DNA of 64,000 nt from Candidatus Omnitrophota bacterium (GCA_029261035.1 JAJDCD010000012.1:124001-188000), one strand, 5' to 3'. Counted from the first letter of the stretch, positions 27,801 through 42,800 are shown. The notes: generated by a model from the sequence alone, not told the origin. Made by a program: numbers and translations.

Positions 27801-30800
27801 TTGGCTTTACCTGGTTCAAAAGTTCCTATTTTTTCTCCCTTAGGGCCTTCCAAGAAGTAGTTCCCATCTTTACCCTGAAAAATAAGGGCATTTTCATGAG
27901 ATTCATTTCTAGATCTTACGGAAGATAAAAACTCAGAATATGCTACTTCTGCCTCTAACACAATAAGACGATCTCCCTTATGCTTTCCATTATTCAACTG
28001 CGACTCAACACGCCCTCCTTCTGCAACCCAATCTTTCAAACTACTGACTTTATCTACAATATTCAATCTTCTTGTTGGAACAGTTCCATCCGCTGAAAAA
28101 CGATAAGGTAATGTACCATCTGTTGTTTTCCCTACTTTAATTCCAAATGCAACTGCTTGCAGATCTCTCACTTCACCAATAGAACCTGACGCACCCGAAA
28201 CATTACCTCCCAATTCATGGATTTTCCCTACAATATCCTGCATCACTGTTTTAATAGAAAGGTCATTAAAGGTAATATTTTCGACATTGGGTTCAAAGCG
28301 AACACTTTCACCCTTACTTCGACTTTGAAGCGCAGATTCAAAACGAGAAGCATAAAGTTCATATGCCAAAGACTGCCCTGGATCACTGAACTGTCTATTT
28401 ACCTCTGCCTTATCACTAAAAGGAACTGATTTTCCTGTTTTTACATTTTTGCTTAAAAGAACATTGCCGCCTTCCCCAATAAATTTTACTTCAACAACAG
28501 GAACTCCACTCTCACTCATAGTTTCTGTAATTTCTATTCTTTCAACTTTACCATGCTCAGCTTCAATTTTAGGAAGCTCTTTTGCTAATCCATTGAGCAC
28601 ACCATTGTTTGACCCTTCCAATGCTTCTACAAGGGTTTTTCGACTTTCTCCTTGCTCTGGCTTTGTTGAAGTTTCCATGGCTTCAAACGCTTCTTTAAAC
28701 TCTTTTACCCCATCAATATAAGTAAATCCGCCTGGGCCTTCATGAAGTGCCGATGTTACTTGTGCTAATTTATTAATGGCAGAACGAACCATTTTTACAG
28801 CAGCAGGCCCATCCCCACCTTTAATTAAAAATTCATAAAACTCTGTCTTATTTCCGAACTTCTCTCCACCAAACTCTCCTGGCTTATGGGTTTCTCCCAT
28901 AAACTCACTACCTTTCTCAACAAATTTCTCATAAAAAGCTTCTGCAAATTCCTTTAGGGTACGGTCTGTAAAACGAGAGGATCCATCTGCTGTTTTTGTT
29001 ACCACATCTGATCTTCCTAACACTTCCACAGACTCTACACCTTCTTTCGCTGCAGTTTCTTTAACTGAGAATGTTTCACGAAGAACATCAAAAACCTCCG
29101 AATAAGCTTCTGCTACAGCCTTGCCACCACCCTTCACATTCTGAACACCAAAGGCTTCCAAAACGCCTGTCTCTGATAAGTCTAATAATCTCTTACTTCC
29201 TTTAGGACCTCCAGCTTGCTGAATCAAATCAGCTAACTCTGGCAATTGATGGATTTCATCAAATCGTACGTTTGATTTCTCAAACAAAATTTCAAATGTC
29301 TCTATATCTTTCTTTGACGCATCCGCTTTAATATAAGCTAAAAACACCGCTTGAAGAACCTCTGGGCTTAAGACAACAGCATCCGCTTCTTTAATACGCT
29401 CCAAACCTGTCTTCCCATCTTTAACTGTAGTTAATTCTGCAGAGTCCTTAATCATCTCAAATTTTACCCCATTTTCAGAAAAGAATTCTTTTAAAGCATC
29501 TTTATTAAAAGCCCCTTCCGTTTCTTTTAACAACTCTCTTGGTATGGACAATACATGTTTCTTATATTGAGGAAGTAACTTCGTTGATAACACTAAATCA
29601 ATAGGAAACACCGTAGAAGTCTTACCGGCACCCGTACCAAACTCTACAGCATTTAACTTTCCAGAAAGAAGCTCTCCCACTTTAGCAAATTGTTCTGCTC
29701 TTAATGGGTATACTTTCCTTTCAAAAGACTCAACTATTTTATTTGCTTCACGAACAGTTACATTTGCTCCATCAAGAATAGTTTTAACTGCTTCGCTACC
29801 AGGCTGAAGTTTAATGTTATGTGTTGCTTCCAATTGAGAAATTAACTCAACCTCTGTCATCTCTCTAAAACGAAATACTTTTCCTTCTTTAATTTTTGCC
29901 TCGATAGCATTTGCTCTTTGAGTAACCCACTGAGCTTCCGTCAACCCCTTTTCAGTAGGAAACGCTCCTTTCTCTCTAACATATTCCAACGCTTCAATAC
30001 GAGCATCTGATTCTGCCATTTTTCTCGTTTCATTGTTCTGGGTTAATGTTTTTAATTCTTTCACTCTAGAAATATTACTAACTAAATCTAAGTTTGTTGA
30101 AATATTTTCTAACTCAACTTTTTGTTTTTCAAGAGTAAGCCCTTCAAACTCTCTATTCCCTAAACTCTCAATCAAAATAAGCTCTTTCGCTTTAGCTTGA
30201 ACATCTGCTCTTTTTAGCAAGTCTTTTAAATTAGCTTTTCTATCCGCTGGTTTCATCTCTTTAACTACTTCTTTACCCAAAAACTCAACTAGCAACTCCG
30301 TTTCCTTGCTTTCTGAAATTTTTGTCAATTCAACCTTAGCCAACTCAGATTGACGCTTTGCAGGAGTCATTACATCAAGAACTTCTTTACCTAATTTTTC
30401 TAATAAAATATCCTTAACTGCAGACTCTGTTAATTTAATATCAATACGCTGCCTGTTGGCTGACATTGCTTCAGCATCCACACGTACACGAGTATATCCG
30501 CCTCCTTCTGATATCTCTTTTTCAATTCTTTGGCTCAACTCTTGAATTCTGAGCTCTGCTTCTGGAGATTTTTTTATTTCGGCAATTTGAAGATCTATTT
30601 TTTCTGGAGACATTTCATTAATTTTCTCTCTCCCTAGAACTTCAACCAATGCGAGTTCTTTGGCCTTTGCTTGAACCGTTGGAAGATCTCTGATTTTATT
30701 AAATTCTAAAGCTCTCTGACCTGAATCCATCTTACTCACACTATCTCTACCCAAACGTTCCACTAAAATTTCAATAGAATGAGCCTCAAGAGCTGCTTCG

Positions 30801-33800
30801 GTATTTATTTTAGACAACTCTACCAAACGTTGTTCAGCACTTATTTGCTCAAACCGTTCTTTCCCCAAACTTTCAATCAAAACCTCTCTTGTAGCTGATT
30901 CTTGAGGGCTTTTTTTACTCGTCAAACCTTCATGAAGTCGAGCTACGACATCCGCTGCCACATCCGCAATATATTCTTTACCACCCGCTTGTTCCAAGAC
31001 ATCTGTAGGCATTCTCTTAGCCACTTCAGCAATTGTAATTCGTATAGCTATTTCTCGAGCTATATCCGCTGGCGTAATAACCTCAGATCTCTTTTTATTT
31101 CCTAAGTTTTTGTCTGAAGCAATAAATTCCTTTTTAATTCCATTTTGCTCAATGATGATATCTGTAATATCTGTTCTCTCCTGAAGCTCTTTAAGTTTTT
31201 GAACACCTTCATTCAAACTTAAATCCTTCTCAAGATCCAAGCGTTTTTCAGCACCTTCTTCTTTGTAAGTAATAATAACGGCCCCAGAACCCGGACGAAT
31301 ACCAGAGCCCACATTATTAAGCTCAACACTTAAAGCTTCAACATGTTTTGAACCCAACTCTAAGACACGAGACGCTCCATCAGGGCCTCTGTATTCAAAA
31401 AAGATTTGCCCTTCCGCTTCCATGCGGTCCAGAATTTCATTTCTCAATTTATCTACACGATTCACATCATGAAGTTTCCCTTCAGCTTGCGCTTGCTTAT
31501 TCGCTAATTCAATTGCTTTGTTATTATTTATTTTCCTTCGGAAACTTTCGTTTAAAATCACATCTTTTAAAGATACTTGAGTTGCAACACCTTCTCTTTT
31601 AGCTGTACCGTCTGCATTAAAATCTATTTTACCCTTATCATTACGAACTACTTGTGTCACTAAAATTTCCGAAGAGCTTGTTGGGTTCAATTTGATCAAA
31701 GCATCAAAAGCGGCTCCTTTTTCTAATTTTAAACTTCCAATATCTTCTCCGAAACGTTTTTTTAGCTTCGATTCTAAAACAGGATCTTTAGCCAAAACAT
31801 CTTTCAACGACCTTCCTTCGATACTTGCTGTGAGAAGTTCAGACATGAGTTCAGCACTACCCCCCTCTTTACTTCTAACATTTATTGCTTCGGCCAAAAC
31901 TTCTTGATAGGTATTACTCTTTATATCAGCTATAAATTCTTTGGCTATATTATCAATATTAGTTTTATATGCAGATTCACTCATCGAGTTATTTACTAAG
32001 TCTTTTAAATGGGTAAGCTCCGAAGAACGAATATTTTGTTCAGCAAACTTACCTCTTACTTCAGAAACATTGACCTCTGGATTTTCTCTTTGCCTTTTGC
32101 TGACCTCTGCCTCTAGCCGAACCTCGTATTCTGCATTAGAAAGTTCTGTTTTCACTTTACCTGAATCATATTCTGTTTTCATTTCATTAAAACGTTTATT
32201 ACTAACAATTTCTTTTCTAATACCATCTGGACCATGTTCTGCTGCATTTCTAATCGATTCATAACTGCCTAAAGCTTTTGCAGCCTCAGCAGGAGTTTTA
32301 GATTCAAGAACTCTACGCGTCAAACCTGGTTCTGCCGCTAATTTGAATTCTCCGCGAATTTTTGCAACGGATTTTAGGTTAGCGGGACCTGGAACCATAA
32401 ACATCGCAATCGTCTGCAACGTACTTTGAAAATCACCCACTTCTTCCTTGTTCAATCCAATTAAATTTTTACCTGCCATCCACTCTAATAAACCGTAAGC
32501 ACTTGCACTATTACCAAGCCCCAGCCATTTTCCAAGATCTTTTGATTTTTCTCCACCACCAATAAAATCAGTAACCAATTCAAACATCAATAAGTTATCC
32601 ATCGTTGCCATTGGACTCAAGAATGGGTGCATCACCGTTTGTCCTGCTTTTGCCAATAAACCTTTAAGACCTCCCGCTTCTAATGCTCCTTTAAAAAATC
32701 CTGCTTCTGCTCCAAATAATTTTTTTGCCAAGACTCCCTCTGAACCAGCAGCCCAACTTGTAAATTTACTAATCCCACTATTTTTACCAAATAACGCTTG
32801 AGTGGTTCCTTTAAAGAACCCTCCCGTTTCAGCTAAACTTTGTGTTAAGGTTGGCTTTCCAGCTGCACCACCCACATTACCCTTAAAACCCAATATATGA
32901 AGTAGGGGGCCCATCCACAACCCTTCAACAAAAGCATGACTCAAACCACTAGCTCCCTTACCCCAATCATCAGACTTAACAACTCGTGCCCCATCAATTC
33001 CTTCGATCGTTCGAGCCAAGGCTTGTTCATACGTCTCGCCTTCTTTAGGTTTAACGACATCCGCAGCATCAATTTCGGTTCCATCTTTAAGAATAATTTT
33101 CTGACTTGAGACACCTAAACCTTTTTTAAATGCATCCCAACCGGCTCCCAAAGAATCAACAACTCCTTCTCCACTAAACAAAGCTTTCATGCCATTCCAA
33201 ATACCAGAAACACCTGCATTAAACGCATGTAAGGAAGCAAATGTTGAGCCTCCTTTCAACGCTTCAACACCCACATGTTTTGCAACACCTAAAAGACCAC
33301 TCGCAATACCTCCGCCCGCTTTTTTGAATGGATCGACAAATAAAGATTTTATTCCTGATGTGACCGTAGCAGCATAGTCTCCTGCAGCTTGTCCTGCGGT
33401 GCGTCCAATCAGTTTTCCAATAGCACCACCAATACCTCCATAAATACCTCCTGTAATAAATGCAGAGGCTTTATCTCGAACACCCACACCCGGAACTAAG
33501 TTAACAACATTAGAGAATCCTTTTAACAAAGAAGCTGAAATAGAACCATTGGTTGCTGTAGCCGCTTGACCTTTCAACCATTGTCCAAAACTTGGAGGTC
33601 TCTTAGCTCCGTTCGCTTCTCTTCCACTGTCCCCAACAAGTTGCCCTAACCCTTTGTCCAAAGGATGAAATAGATTTGTTGCCAGAAGAGCTCCTTTCGC
33701 GGCAGAAGCAAAAATACCGGATGTTCCTGCACCAAAAGGAGTATATTGAATTGCTTTACTGATATTATTTACAAGACCTGCTCCTGTTCTAAATGCGCTT

Positions 33801-36800
33801 CCACCTACATTGATAAAAGCATTTCCAACGGTTCTTGCAGTACCGGCTGCTAATCCTGCTGCATAACTTCCAGCACTCCTTGCCAAACCACCAACCCCTG
33901 ACAAGATTTGGTTTAATGTTCCTCCTTGAAAATATCCTGCGACTTTTTGAGCTCCACTTGATATTAAATTTCCAGCACCTGAAACAAAACCAGATGCCAA
34001 ACCATAAGCTCCCTTAGTTAAACCAACACCTGCTCGACCAATCAACCCAGGAATAACTCCGACAGCGCCGCCTATAAATTGTTGCAATCCATTTAAACCT
34101 TGTAACCCAGCTGTGCTACCAGAGAACCCATATTTCAACCCTCCAACAACTCCTTTTGCTGCTCCTAAAACTCCTCTTGCAGCAAACCCTGGAATAGCTG
34201 ACAGTCCAGCCAAAGCACTTTGACCTATATTTAAACCATATAAAGATTTTGCAGCACCTGTAAACCCGGCGCTGAACCCTGCAGTTACAGCATTAGCTGT
34301 TCCTACACCAAACCTTCCTATTGCACCTGTGCCATACCCCAATCCTCCAAAAAATCCTCGTGATAAAAACCCACCAGCACCCTGATAACCCGCGCTAAGC
34401 CCAGCACGTGCCGCAGTAGCAGATGCTGAAACAAAACTCTTTACTCCTGCCACAGCGCTTCCAGCTAATCCACCCGCTCTAACTGCTAAGCTTGGGAGAA
34501 AACCTTGAGAGGCCCTAACAACACCTGCAATTTGTCCTGCTGCTCCAGCATATTTATATCCTATCTGAGCACCCTTACCAATTGCTGTTTTAGCCAACCA
34601 ACCTCCCAAACCCGTTGCAGCTCCTTTAGCCGCATACTCAACTCCTTTTCTAGCCAAAGCTGCACCAGCCGTTTTAAATCCTACTTTAGCTAAAGCACGA
34701 GAACCTAGTGCTGCTGCACCACCCGGACCTGCTAATTGAAAACCCCATTGAGCCCAGTCAAATGCTTTTCCTAAAGTTGTTTTATAATTTCCTGTAAGAC
34801 CGACAACATCCAACCCTGTTGAAAGAAGACTTGCCGCTAAAAATCCAAGAGGACCTGTTAATGTTCCTAAAGCAAGAATAGATGCCGTTGTTACAGCTTG
34901 TGTGACTTCGTATGCTGCATTTAAAAACCCACCTCGAGATTGGATGATGTTTTTTCCTTCTTGGTGTTGAACGTTCCATGTCGTCCAACCACTAATTGGA
35001 GTTGATTCTACGGGAGCACTTCCAGGTGCTGGTGGCAACTGACCTTTTGTATTGAATGGAATTTGAGCCATCTGTTGTTGCTGAAAGTAGTCTTTTTTAT
35101 CTTCACTGGAAACAAAAATTGCTCCAAGAGCTGGCGCAACAGAACCATTAAACCAGTTATTTTCTACTTCTGTGTATCCCAGAACAGCTCTACGCTCTCG
35201 ATAAGATGTTTCTGTTAAATCATCACCAGTTGCATTGGCATTTTGAGGATTGGATCGAATAACATCTAAAGCATCGGCTTGAGTATGCACTATTTGACCT
35301 GCTTTAGGGTGATCTTGTTGATTCCCTTCAGAGTCTGTCGTCTTAGCTGGATATCGAACCACCTCTCCATTGTGCTTAAATGCTTGTAATGGGGGAACGA
35401 CATTTCCTTTATGATCCCTTGTAACCTCTTCTGTTGCTTGTATTATAGTTCGTTGACCAAATTTATCAGAGCTCCATCCTCCAATTTGCTGATCAAATTC
35501 ATTCATCACAGTAACACTCGTTTTCTCTATGGCGCTATCTGTCCCGTTAGGGTCAACTTCGCCATCTTCGTTATATTTAACTGCAGTAAAGTTCTGTCTA
35601 ATAACAATTTTATTTCCTAAATCATCCACACTATTTGTTGTTAAGCTGACAGAACCATCAACAGCAAAACCTACACGCCCGACTACTTGCATTTTTCCGT
35701 CATCATCTGGTTTGTAAAAAGTCGTATTGACACTCCCGTCACTTCCTCTGCTTCGAATACCAACCGAGTCTTTAATATCTTCAAAAGCACGATCTCTAAA
35801 TCGACTACCTGTCTGATTGGACTCTCCACTTTCAGGATTAGCATAATCACTGAATAACTGTCGATAACTTTGTCCACTGCCCAACCCTTCACCTTGACCC
35901 ACAAAGAAAATAGTATCTCCAGATTTTGCAGGGACAAACGTAGGCTTATCACTACCATCCAAGAATAAGTTCACACCCTGACGTTGCCACTCCCCATCAG
36001 AATCCTTATTATAAATAACTGATCCTTGAACCGTACTTTTCACTTTAGATGGATCTGACTGATCTCCTAATTCCACTTGTACTTTTTCTGCAACCAAACG
36101 GGTCGTGGCAACAAAGGTACGAACACCTGCCGTATTAACAACATCCGAACCAATCAAAACTTCTCCTTGAGTCACAATACTACCAACCATACGAGTATCC
36201 ACAGAACTAAAGGTATAAACAACCTGTTTACCTTCGCTATCTTTTGTTTCAAGACGCGCTCCGGCTCTTAATGGAATAAAGGTGTTCGTTCCAGCAGCAT
36301 CCACACTTGTTTTAAGGTGAGTTCGGTTATTAATGGTAGAACCTACAAATTGATTATTTTGAATCACTATCCCACCCAAGGTGCTTGTCGTAATCGTAGA
36401 ACCTTTTGTTAAAGTCGTGGTAAATACATCCCCTGTATAGGTTCCTGTTTCATTCCCTTCATCATCTAGTGTTTTATAAACTGTGTTGCCATTTTCATCC
36501 TGGGTTGCTCTTAATTTAACTCCATCCTTACCTTCATAACCGGTAATAAAATTATCACTCAAAACGGTTTGTGTCTTAGTTTTACTTCCAGGAACCGTTA
36601 ATGTAATACCAAACACCGAACCCATTTGAATTTCACCAACAACCGTTCTCATCTGATTACCAGCATTATCGGTTTGAACCATTGCTCCAGAAATTAACTC
36701 CGTCTCACTCGTTTCATTACCATCTTCACCAATAACAGTCTTAATTTCAAAAACAGCGCCTTGCTCAAGCGTTAAACTTCCACCTAGTTTATAATCATTG

Positions 36801-39800
36801 GATAATGCACGATGCCTTAATGTTTTAGAATCTACTGCAGAAATTTCTACTTTGTCACTAGTCATTGCACCACTAATGAGACGGCCATCTCTCATCACAG
36901 AGCCTACTGCCATTTTAAACTTAGGAGACAGAATAGGGTTACCGTCTGCATCTAATTTAGGAGTACCATCTTCATTTTTAAGAGGAACTCCACCTAATTC
37001 AATCCCATCACCTAAAAAAGTTTGTTCTGTATGTCTAGCACCATCGGAACCTTCATACTTCATTACATACATTCTTGTACTACCTTCTCCTTGCCAAATG
37101 CCTCCATCCACATGATTCATGGTGGTTTTTCCGTCTACCACATTAAACTCAACGACAGCGCCACCATCTAAGGTAATACCACCTAACTCAATAGTTCCTA
37201 AATTAGCAGAATACGTAGTTTTAGTCGCTCCACCCTCCACAACTTCTTTAGAAGTACGTAACCCCGTTTTACTGTTATAACTTTCTCCAGTCGTTAATTG
37301 CCCATTCGTAACAATGGTTCCATCTTTATAAATCATGTTTCCAATTTGAGCATTGTCCTTAGTAATAGTTAAAGTATCCGTAACCTCTCCGTTAGCACCT
37401 GCTTCTGTCACTTGAACAAAACCAATAGCTTCGTTGGTCTTAATCATTTTCCCACTAATCAGTTTCCCACCAACAAGTGTCGTGTTTTCTAATAATTGAG
37501 TCACAGTTCCGTCAGCACCTTCAATTTTAAAGTACTTGGTATAGGTCGTTGTACGAACAGTCGTTAATTCTCCCGTTTCATTACTAACTCGTTTTGTTGC
37601 TGTTGTAACAATACCCGTATTTTTATCCACCAATTTACCTTCAATCAAAACTCCATTTCTAAACACAGGTGTTTTTCCATTTTCTCCTCGTTCCAAAAAG
37701 ACACCATCTCTAATTTCTGCTTTATCAACACCATCCAACAACTTCATCGTTTGTTCTGTCACACCATCTATCGTGTTATATATTTGACGAATTCCTTTTT
37801 TCTCGTTAACAACTTCTCCATTTGTAATTAAATCATTCACCATCTTAAGGCCTGCAGAATAAACCAAACCAGCCGCCTCGTTCTTTACTTCTCTTAATGT
37901 CGTGTTAATTTTGTATCCATTGCTAATCTCATTTCTCCACCCATTCACTTCATCCACAACCAAACCTTCCACCATACGACCACGCCAGAATGTTGTTCCT
38001 GCATCTGTTGTTATATTCCTAAGTACACCATCTACTTTACTGCGTCTTTGTTCTACCTTTTGAACCAATTGCTGAGTGTAAATAACTTTTCCAGCCGAAT
38101 CCAAATGAACTTCCCCACCATCTTTAGTTACTGTAATGGTTCCAGATTTTTTACCTTCTGCATCGTATTGAAATTCGGAGGTTTGTCCTAAACCGCCCCC
38201 TTGGGTCGTTGATGTTCTTCGAAGAACCAATTCTCTCTGACCATCCTTTTCTTTGCCCACAGCTTCTCTTAACTGAGTCTCACGAACTGTTTTTATTTCC
38301 TTAACCTGTTTTCCCCCAATGTTATGAACCTCAACAACACGTCGAGCACTCGAAGTCTCTTCAGCCAACTTATTACCACTATCCATATCATAAAGAGAGT
38401 TAACCGTAGTTCCGTTTGTTTTAACAATCTTAGAAGCTCTGCCATTCTGCATATCCCACCAAGACTTAAAGGAGGTTCGTGTGCCATCATCGGCTAAAAT
38501 ATTATGAGCTTCTTTTGCTCTATCAAAGAAGTCATCACTTGGAGGTTTGTTACCCGCAGTTGCTTCCTCATACTTTTTGCTAGCTTCAACCATTTTTGTA
38601 ATGTAATTATTTACTTCTTCAAACATTACGTCATAATTCCCTCCAGAAGAAGTATTTTGAAATGCTCCTCCCTCATAATCCATAGAACCTTTCAAACGTC
38701 TTTGTTCTGCTTCAATTAATCTCGTAAGCGCAGATCCGTCATTTCCTAAATCTGCCCCATGATTATGGTGGTCCATATGATCCGGAGAACCGCACTGCGC
38801 TGGAGCTTTATGCGTGTAGCTTTTAACTTCTTTAATAACCCTTCTGCTTACAAAATCATTATCCAACTCTCTTTCGAACATTTTTTTCAAAGTAGTTTCT
38901 AATGTCTCTTTCATATCTTTAAATCGATCTACCACTCCATTGTTCAATCGAGCACCGTTAATTCTCTCAACTTCGTAAGCTTCCGTACGAGTCTGTGTAT
39001 CTCGATCGTAAGTACTTCTCTGTCCCACTTTCCATTTAGAGCGGTAAGCAGTATATATAGTCGTGTCTTCATAAATCTTTTTCATTAAGGTAGCAAGCTT
39101 TGCTGTATCTAAATCTGAAGCTTTTGATTTTTGAAAAGGGATATTGTTTAACTTTTCGCCCGTAAGAATCTCTTCTGTTTGGACATCACTATGAAAACGA
39201 ACTCGAGAAGGTAAAATCTGAAGAGGATCCCAATCGCCAAAACGGTAAATAACTGTTTCATCCTGAACCAACTTAAAGTCTTGTTTAAACATATCTTCCC
39301 AGAGGTGCGCCATCTGATAAGTCTTTACATCTTTTTTAAATTCATCTACTTTAATTGGAGATGGCCATTTTTTAATATATTCCAAAACTTTATTTCTCTC
39401 ATATTTATCTTGTTCATAGGTAAATCCATCTTTCTCATAACTTCTATTTAAGATTTCATTCCCTTCTTGCTTTAAATCTTCTTCTACAACCTCTGCAATA
39501 AGATCTGCTCTTTCATAAGCACTCATTTCATACCAGCTTTTCTTGGCTTCAACACGAGCAACAAACCTAATGTTAATATCAAGCGCTGATAACTCATTCA
39601 AATCAACATCTGTAATGTTTGGGACTACTTCTCTTAAATGTTTTCTAGACGCTTTAATAAGAGCATTTCTATCCGCATCAATCAGCTTATCAATCTCTTC
39701 ATTTACATATTTATCCATTGCATCGTCTACATATTTTTTCTTAATGATCAGCACATCTGTTTGTCCAACAGCGTCATCTCTTTGTCGAACAGCATCATCA

Positions 39801-42800
39801 ATTTGCTCTTGCGTGGAATTAGGATCATTCATAATACGTTGCAACTCTGCTTCTGCTTCGTTTTCTCCCCAAGCATCAAAAAGTTTGGCTTTAATCTCAT
39901 TGTAGTGATTATCATTTATAACAGTGTCCACAACACCTTCTTGAAACTCTGAAAAATCAAAATATTCGTGATTAAATTTATCTCTTTCAACTTTAATTCC
40001 ACGATCCGCTCCCATAAAACCTTCGTCTGTCTGAAAATCAATCCCACCGATCCCTTCTTCTATTTTATTGACTAAATTCATCATACGACTAAACGACCCA
40101 CCACCGCGTCCATCCGTATCCAAAATATCCTTAGTTGTAGGAAATGAAAGCGTTGTATCCTTTGTTGTTTCTGTATAAGTACCATCCTCATTACGTCTAT
40201 CTCCATAATATTGGCTATACCGTGGAGGCTCCCCAGTCATAATCCGTTCTTTTTCGTAAATTTTAAGAGGAGGAGTAGGCCCGTCTTGATATCTGTTTTC
40301 TTTATACTCATCGTATTTCTCTTCTGCACTTTTAAATACACCTCCCATACTGGTCATATCTAATTCAGGGGTGTAACCTCCAGACATACTATAAAGTGAA
40401 CGGCCATAATAATAGCCTGCATATTTGATAGGGTCGTCAGAAGTTCTATTCTTAGCAAGAATGCTTTCTGCCAATGTTTTCATTTGAGGTTCGATCGTTG
40501 ACTTTTGTTGCTTAATCCAATCTTTGTACGTATCAGCAGCATCACTAATCTTTCCTAAAGCTCCGTCCATCCCTGAAGATCCAACCAAAGCTTCATGTAT
40601 TTGTTCAAATGCATCTCTGGATTTTTGAAATGCCTCTTGATAAGCTGCTTCTGTTTCATCCACAAATGTGGTGTAAGCTTCTCTAAATTCGTCTTGAGCT
40701 TTTTTATCAATTTCTTGTTTTGCATTTCGAATGGCATCTAACTGAGCAACAAACGTCTCTTCAATACCTTCTCTTTTCTCTTTCTCTTCTTTAAACATAT
40801 CTTCTAAGGCTGTTTTAGCATCTTCTTGTTCTTGTTTTACTTTTGCTATTGCTGCATCCGTAGCATCCGCAAATGCTCTTTGCGCTGTTTTCCAAGCTGT
40901 TGTAATCCCATTCATGGTGCTTGCATAGTCTTGCTGAAATTGGCTTACTGCAGCTTCATAAATAGACTTTTCAGAGTTGATACTTGCAAGAAAGGTAGCT
41001 TCATCTTGATCTTCTAAGAATTGATTAAGAGCCACTCGCAAAGCTTCATCATAAGCTGTTTTAGCTTCAAAAATACCATCGGTGTATTCCTGCTGAGCAT
41101 TATCCCAACCTCTACGCGTTTTTTGTTCCTCCTGCTCTAGCGCAACTCTTGCTGTTCCTTTCAGTTTATTTTGAAGCTCTAAAGACAACTCTCTATTAGG
41201 GAACTCTTCTCTAAAATCTTGTATTTCTTTCTGAACATCTGGGTCTCCACCCATCACTTCGTAGTAGTCTTTCATAGAGGCTTCAATTTGATAATCGTAA
41301 TCCTGCAAAGCTCTATTAAAGGCTTGGTCACTCTCTCTAATCGCATCATATCTTGCTGTAACAGCATCATTAACCCATCTACTTTCATTAAAAGTATCAT
41401 CAGCTCCAAGTTCATCCAAAACATCTCTCTCTTCCTGACTCAGAAGACCTCTAATTTCACTCATATCTGCCAAAGCATACCGTCTTTTGTATTGAGCAAC
41501 AGGACCACCCTCATTCTCACCAAATCCATTCTCCCAAAAAGCTGCCGATAATTCGTCCGCCGCTAAAAGTTTCTTCTCATTCAGCATTCCAACCTGGTCT
41601 CCCCGTTCATGCAACCCTCTAAAGAATTTAGAAAAATCTAAAGCACTTCTTTTGTTAGGTGTGTAAGGTGCCATCCATCGTTCTACCGTCTCATTAACAC
41701 TCAGTGGTGGCTCTTGCTTAGGATCGAATAAGAAAAATTTATCCCCATCATGTTCAAAAGAAATGGCAGCATCAAATGCATCAAAATAGTCTTTGGTTTT
41801 GCTTGGTGTATAAGAGTAAGTGCCATCCTCATTTCGAACTTTCTTACCTAAACGCTCTTCTACGTAATCATTGTAAAGCTCTCTCATTTGTTCCCGTTCA
41901 TCTGCCCCTGTGGTAGTTGTTCCTGAGGACGTAGGAGTATCAAAAGGAAAGCCAGAAAATGTACTACCAAACAATTGAGTTCCTCTTAATGTTGAGCCTG
42001 TATCTGTTATAGATCCACTACCATACTGACTCACACTTTGAGTATAAAAAGGACTGTCCACTTCTTGTAGAAAGCTTTCCAAAGAATCTCTCTCTAAAGA
42101 TAAGAACTGTGCGTAACGGTCAGAATCATTAAATAATTCTCTATCAAAAAATTCTTGGGTTTTAACTACATTCTTAGTAATTTGTTCCATAAAATCATTA
42201 CTTCTCATATCCATTTCTGCTGCATTTTGAAGATAATCATCTAACACCATAGGATTCATTCCCGTTGTAATTCCTAACCCACCTGTAAAACTCCTAGACT
42301 CCCCATCCCAACGATCTTGGTTTGGATAAGTAGGAGCAACAAAACCACTACCAGCAACACCCGCATAAAGAACTAGGGTTGGAGGAGAAATTTGAATCAT
42401 ACCGCCACTATGGAAATAATCTCCTCGCTGATCTTTTAACCATGCTCTTAAATTTTCTTCCGTACGATTACGATAATCAATAGAAGTCATATTCATCACA
42501 TCAGCAAATTGAGCACTGTCTACATTCCATTTCTGCTCTGCGTCAGCAAGAGCTATCTCTCTCAAATGAACGGCTTCGGCTACTTTCTCTTGGTATGCTA
42601 CAAGCTCTTTTTCCCATGTCGTTTCAACAGCTACGAGCTGATCCATCATATCTTTGTCTAAAGTAGCTATTGTTTCTTTAGAATCTGCTTCTGCCTGAGC
42701 TCTCTGAATTTCATAATCTTCAATAGCCTGTTTTGGTTGATGTGTTGTTTGTGATGTATTCGCTGCTGTTAAAAAGTCTTGAAGGGTCGTTTCGTACTGG

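Noticed and set aside
39543-39905. Plus-strand open frame of about 120 codons, the longest on that strand
   Set aside because: It lies entirely opposite the giant minus-strand coding frame, has Ser/Phe/Ile-rich low-complexity translation typical of antisense to coding sequence, and no other plus-strand gene context.
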